This document shows, piece after piece, positions 5,581 through 7,079 of a DNA stretch of 7,079 bases; position 1 is the stretch's first letter, and the number at the start of each line of letters is the position of its first letter. The stretch lies in NCBI GenBank assembly GCA_025455205.1, contig JALOMZ010000091.1:1-7079 (forward strand). Reading direction: 5' to 3'. The notes beneath the pieces are model-generated. The model was not told where the DNA came from. It saw only the letters and a list, made by a program, of their open reading frames with translations, and did no database searches. Source of the stretch: Chitinophagaceae bacterium (GTDB lineage Bacteria > Bacteroidota > Bacteroidia > Chitinophagales > Chitinophagaceae). The position numbers and the translations under genes were made by a program.

Positions 5581-5636
5581 AAACAAGTATCTCCGGCTGT
5601 TGCCTTTGCAGGCAGCAGTTCCGGAGATACCTGTTT
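5581..5636. terminator. Bidirectional terminator hairpin between hmgA and the oxidoreductase gene
   Basis: Outer arms 5581-5596 and 5621-5636 pair at 15 of 16 positions, with one A-C mismatch near the base. Inner arms CTGTTGCC (5597-5604) and GGCAGCAG (5611-5618) pair fully with one G-U, around a 6-base loop (TTTGCA). A 2-base TT bulge lies on the 3' side. The stem therefore has about 23 pairs. The AAA and TTT ends give only a short T tract on each strand. It is placed between the 3' ends of two converging genes. Confidence 0.85.
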
Positions 5637-5647
5637 ACGGTCCCTGC

Positions 5648-7054
5648 TCAGGCCGGTCGCACGGCCTGGGGTACCAGGTCGGTGAGCTCTGAAATGCGCA
5701 CCGGCCTTTTAGCGGCAATGCTCTTGCGGGCAGCAATGCCAATGAGGATGCTCATGGCGCCATCACGGGTGCCGGCCATGTGGCGCAGCGGATCGGGGGC
5801 GCCGGAGGTGCGGAAGATCATATCCTGCAAACGCTGGTCACCACCGCCATGGCCCGAAGCATATTTGGGCACCTTCACCGATTCGAAACTGCTTTTGAAA
5901 TTGTCTGAAACGATGATCTCATCAAAGCCCACCGGCTTCATGCTTGCCTGGGCCATTTCCATGGCATGCTTCTCCGCCTGCGATACAGATTTCATGCTTC
6001 CCTTCTGGAAAGGAATATCCTCCCAGCTGTCTATGCGGCCGGTCTTGCCATTGAACGCAATGCGCCACCCTTCGTAAGGTGAGTAGGTGGTGAGGGAATA
6101 GTTTACCGTGACCCCGTTGGCATACAGCACCTGGGCCGACATCTTGTCAAAAATGTCGATGTCTTCCCGAAATACGCAGGCATCCCGCAGGTAACCATCG
6201 TACTGTTCGTTGGCGTGGTACAGGTCCATCAGCGTTTTGTTGGTGCGCATGTCCCAGTAAAACGGACACTTTCCTTTGTGCTGGCAGTCCATGCACCGCT
6301 TCCCACGGAAGGGGCCATTCTTCCCATAATGGTCAAGACTCCCATAAGCCATCACTTCCACCGGCTCGCTGTCGATCCACCAGTTCAGCAGGTCAAAGTG
6401 GTGGGTGGCCTTGTGCACCCACAAAGAGCCGCCATAGCGGGTATAGGCATGCCAGCGCCGGAAATAATCGGCTCCATGGTATACATTGAGGTACCAGTTG
6501 AAATCAACCGATACCAGGTCGCCCACGCGCCGCTGGTGCAACAGTTCCTTGATTTTAGTGCTGTGCGGGCTGTGGCGGTAGTTGAATCCCACAATCACTT
6601 TGCGGCCGGTGCGTTTTTCGGCTTCCAGTATCCGGCGGCATTTCACCTCATCGGTGGTCATGGGTTTTTCGGTAATCACATCGCAGCCTGCCTCCAGGGC
6701 CTGCACGATCTGGATGTCGTGCTCATTGTCGCGGGTGGTAACAATGACCAGCTCTGGCTTTACCTCACGCAGCATCTGCTCAAAATTGGTATACACGGGG
6801 CAGGAGAGGCCCATGCGCTTCCTGGCATATTGCAGGCGCCCCTCGTTGAGGTCGCAGAGGCCCACAAATTCCACCAGGTCGGCATAGTTGCGCACCACCG
6901 GCTCACCCCAGAAGGTGGTGCCCCGGATTCCGGTGCCCACCAGCACGGTCTTTTTCTTTGCGGCGGGGGCCCACATGCGGGCGGAGGCCTGTGAGGCCAT
7001 GAGGCTGCCGGCGGTGAGCCAGGCAGATTGCTGTACGAATGTTCTCCGGTCCAT
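5648..7054 (-). CDS. Tat-exported Gfo/Idh/MocA-family oxidoreductase with cysteine cluster
   Basis: This 468-residue protein starts MDRRTF followed by a hydrophobic stretch, a twin-arginine signal. The Rossmann nucleotide-binding loop VGTGIRG is at 39-45 and the family EKP motif, with the usual catalytic Lys130, is at 129-131. In the active-site region GGSLWVHKATHHFD (about 208-221) the Asp of the common GG..-D-x-G-x-H-x-x-D pattern is replaced by His214, while His218 and Asp221 are kept. C254-x2-C257-x5-C263 plus C293 form a possible metal or Fe-S site inserted in the C-terminal domain. A Gly-rich HGGGDQR block is at about 402-408. The C-terminal domain is of the alpha/beta type. The substrate is probably a sugar or sugar derivative (family inference). 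An in-frame TTG at 7060 would add only two residues before the ATG at 7054, so I use the ATG. Only 25 bp of upstream sequence is visible. Confidence 0.9.
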   Translation of the reverse strand: MDRRTFVQQSAWLTAGSLMASQASARMWAPAAKKKTVLVGTGIRGTTFWGEPVVRNYADLVEFVGLCDLNEGRLQYARKRMGLSCPVYTNFEQMLREVKPELVIVTTRDNEHDIQIVQALEAGCDVITEKPMTTDEVKCRRILEAEKRTGRKVIVGFNYRHSPHSTKIKELLHQRRVGDLVSVDFNWYLNVYHGADYFRRWHAYTRYGGSLWVHKATHHFDLLNWWIDSEPVEVMAYGSLDHYGKNGPFRGKRCMDCQHKGKCPFYWDMRTNKTLMDLYHANEQYDGYLRDACVFREDIDIFDKMSAQVLYANGVTVNYSLTTYSPYEGWRIAFNGKTGRIDSWEDIPFQKGSMKSVSQAEKHAMEMAQASMKPVGFDEIIVSDNFKSSFESVKVPKYASGHGGGDQRLQDMIFRTSGAPDPLRHMAGTRDGAMSILIGIAARKSIAAKRPVRISELTDLVPQAVRPA

Positions 7055-7079
7055 ATGCAAGGGTTGGTTATGGAAATAT

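Noticed and set aside
6215..6994. 259-codon plus-strand frame opposite the oxidoreductase gene
   Set aside because: It is a composition-driven shadow of the Gfo/Idh/MocA gene with no motifs of its own.

Overview
The window looks like chromosomal DNA from a member of the Bacteroidota, most likely close to the Chitinophagaceae (inference). The reasons are a secreted protein start of the type found on long gliding/T9SS-associated proteins, Bacteroidota-type TAnnTTTG promoter boxes close to start codons, no clear Shine-Dalgarno sequences, and the short Bacteroidota-like form of homogentisate dioxygenase. There are no RNA genes, CRISPR arrays, transposases or phage genes. I do not see a convincing new multi-gene system. 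The most unusual material is in the two non-coding gaps and in two apparently Tat-exported enzymes.

Layout, left to right. (1) Positions 1-393, minus: the N-terminal 131 residues of a secreted protein that runs off the left edge. (2) Positions 394-606: a divergent regulatory gap with a heptamer pair, an 11-bp-phased direct repeat resembling a Pho box, and a perfect -7 box. (3) Positions 607-2241, plus: a secreted six-repeat PD40/TolB-like beta-propeller protein, then a four-helix membrane protein with histidines inside its helices (cytochrome b-like). (4) Positions 2261-2300: a strong bidirectional terminator between converging genes. (5) Positions 2341-4004, minus: a probable two-gene unit of a YfcE-type metallophosphoesterase and a twin-arginine-signal PLP aminotransferase of the histidinol-phosphate aminotransferase type. 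(6) Positions 4005-4397: a 393-bp gap with a promoter-like box, a 29-codon small reading frame or gene remnant, an octamer repeat tract and a heptamer repeat tract. (7) Positions 4398-5555, plus: homogentisate 1,2-dioxygenase (hmgA), standing alone. (8) Positions 5581-5636: a long hairpin serving as terminator for two converging genes. (9) Positions 5648-7054, minus: a Gfo/Idh/MocA-family oxidoreductase with a Tat signal and a cysteine cluster.

How the genes relate. Most units look independently transcribed and do not form one pathway. hmgA carries out one step of tyrosine/phenylalanine breakdown, but no other gene of that pathway is in the window. The aminotransferase is not an obvious partner because it appears to be exported. 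Several products (the partial secreted protein, the beta-propeller protein, the aminotransferase and the oxidoreductase) carry export signals, so much of the window concerns the cell envelope.
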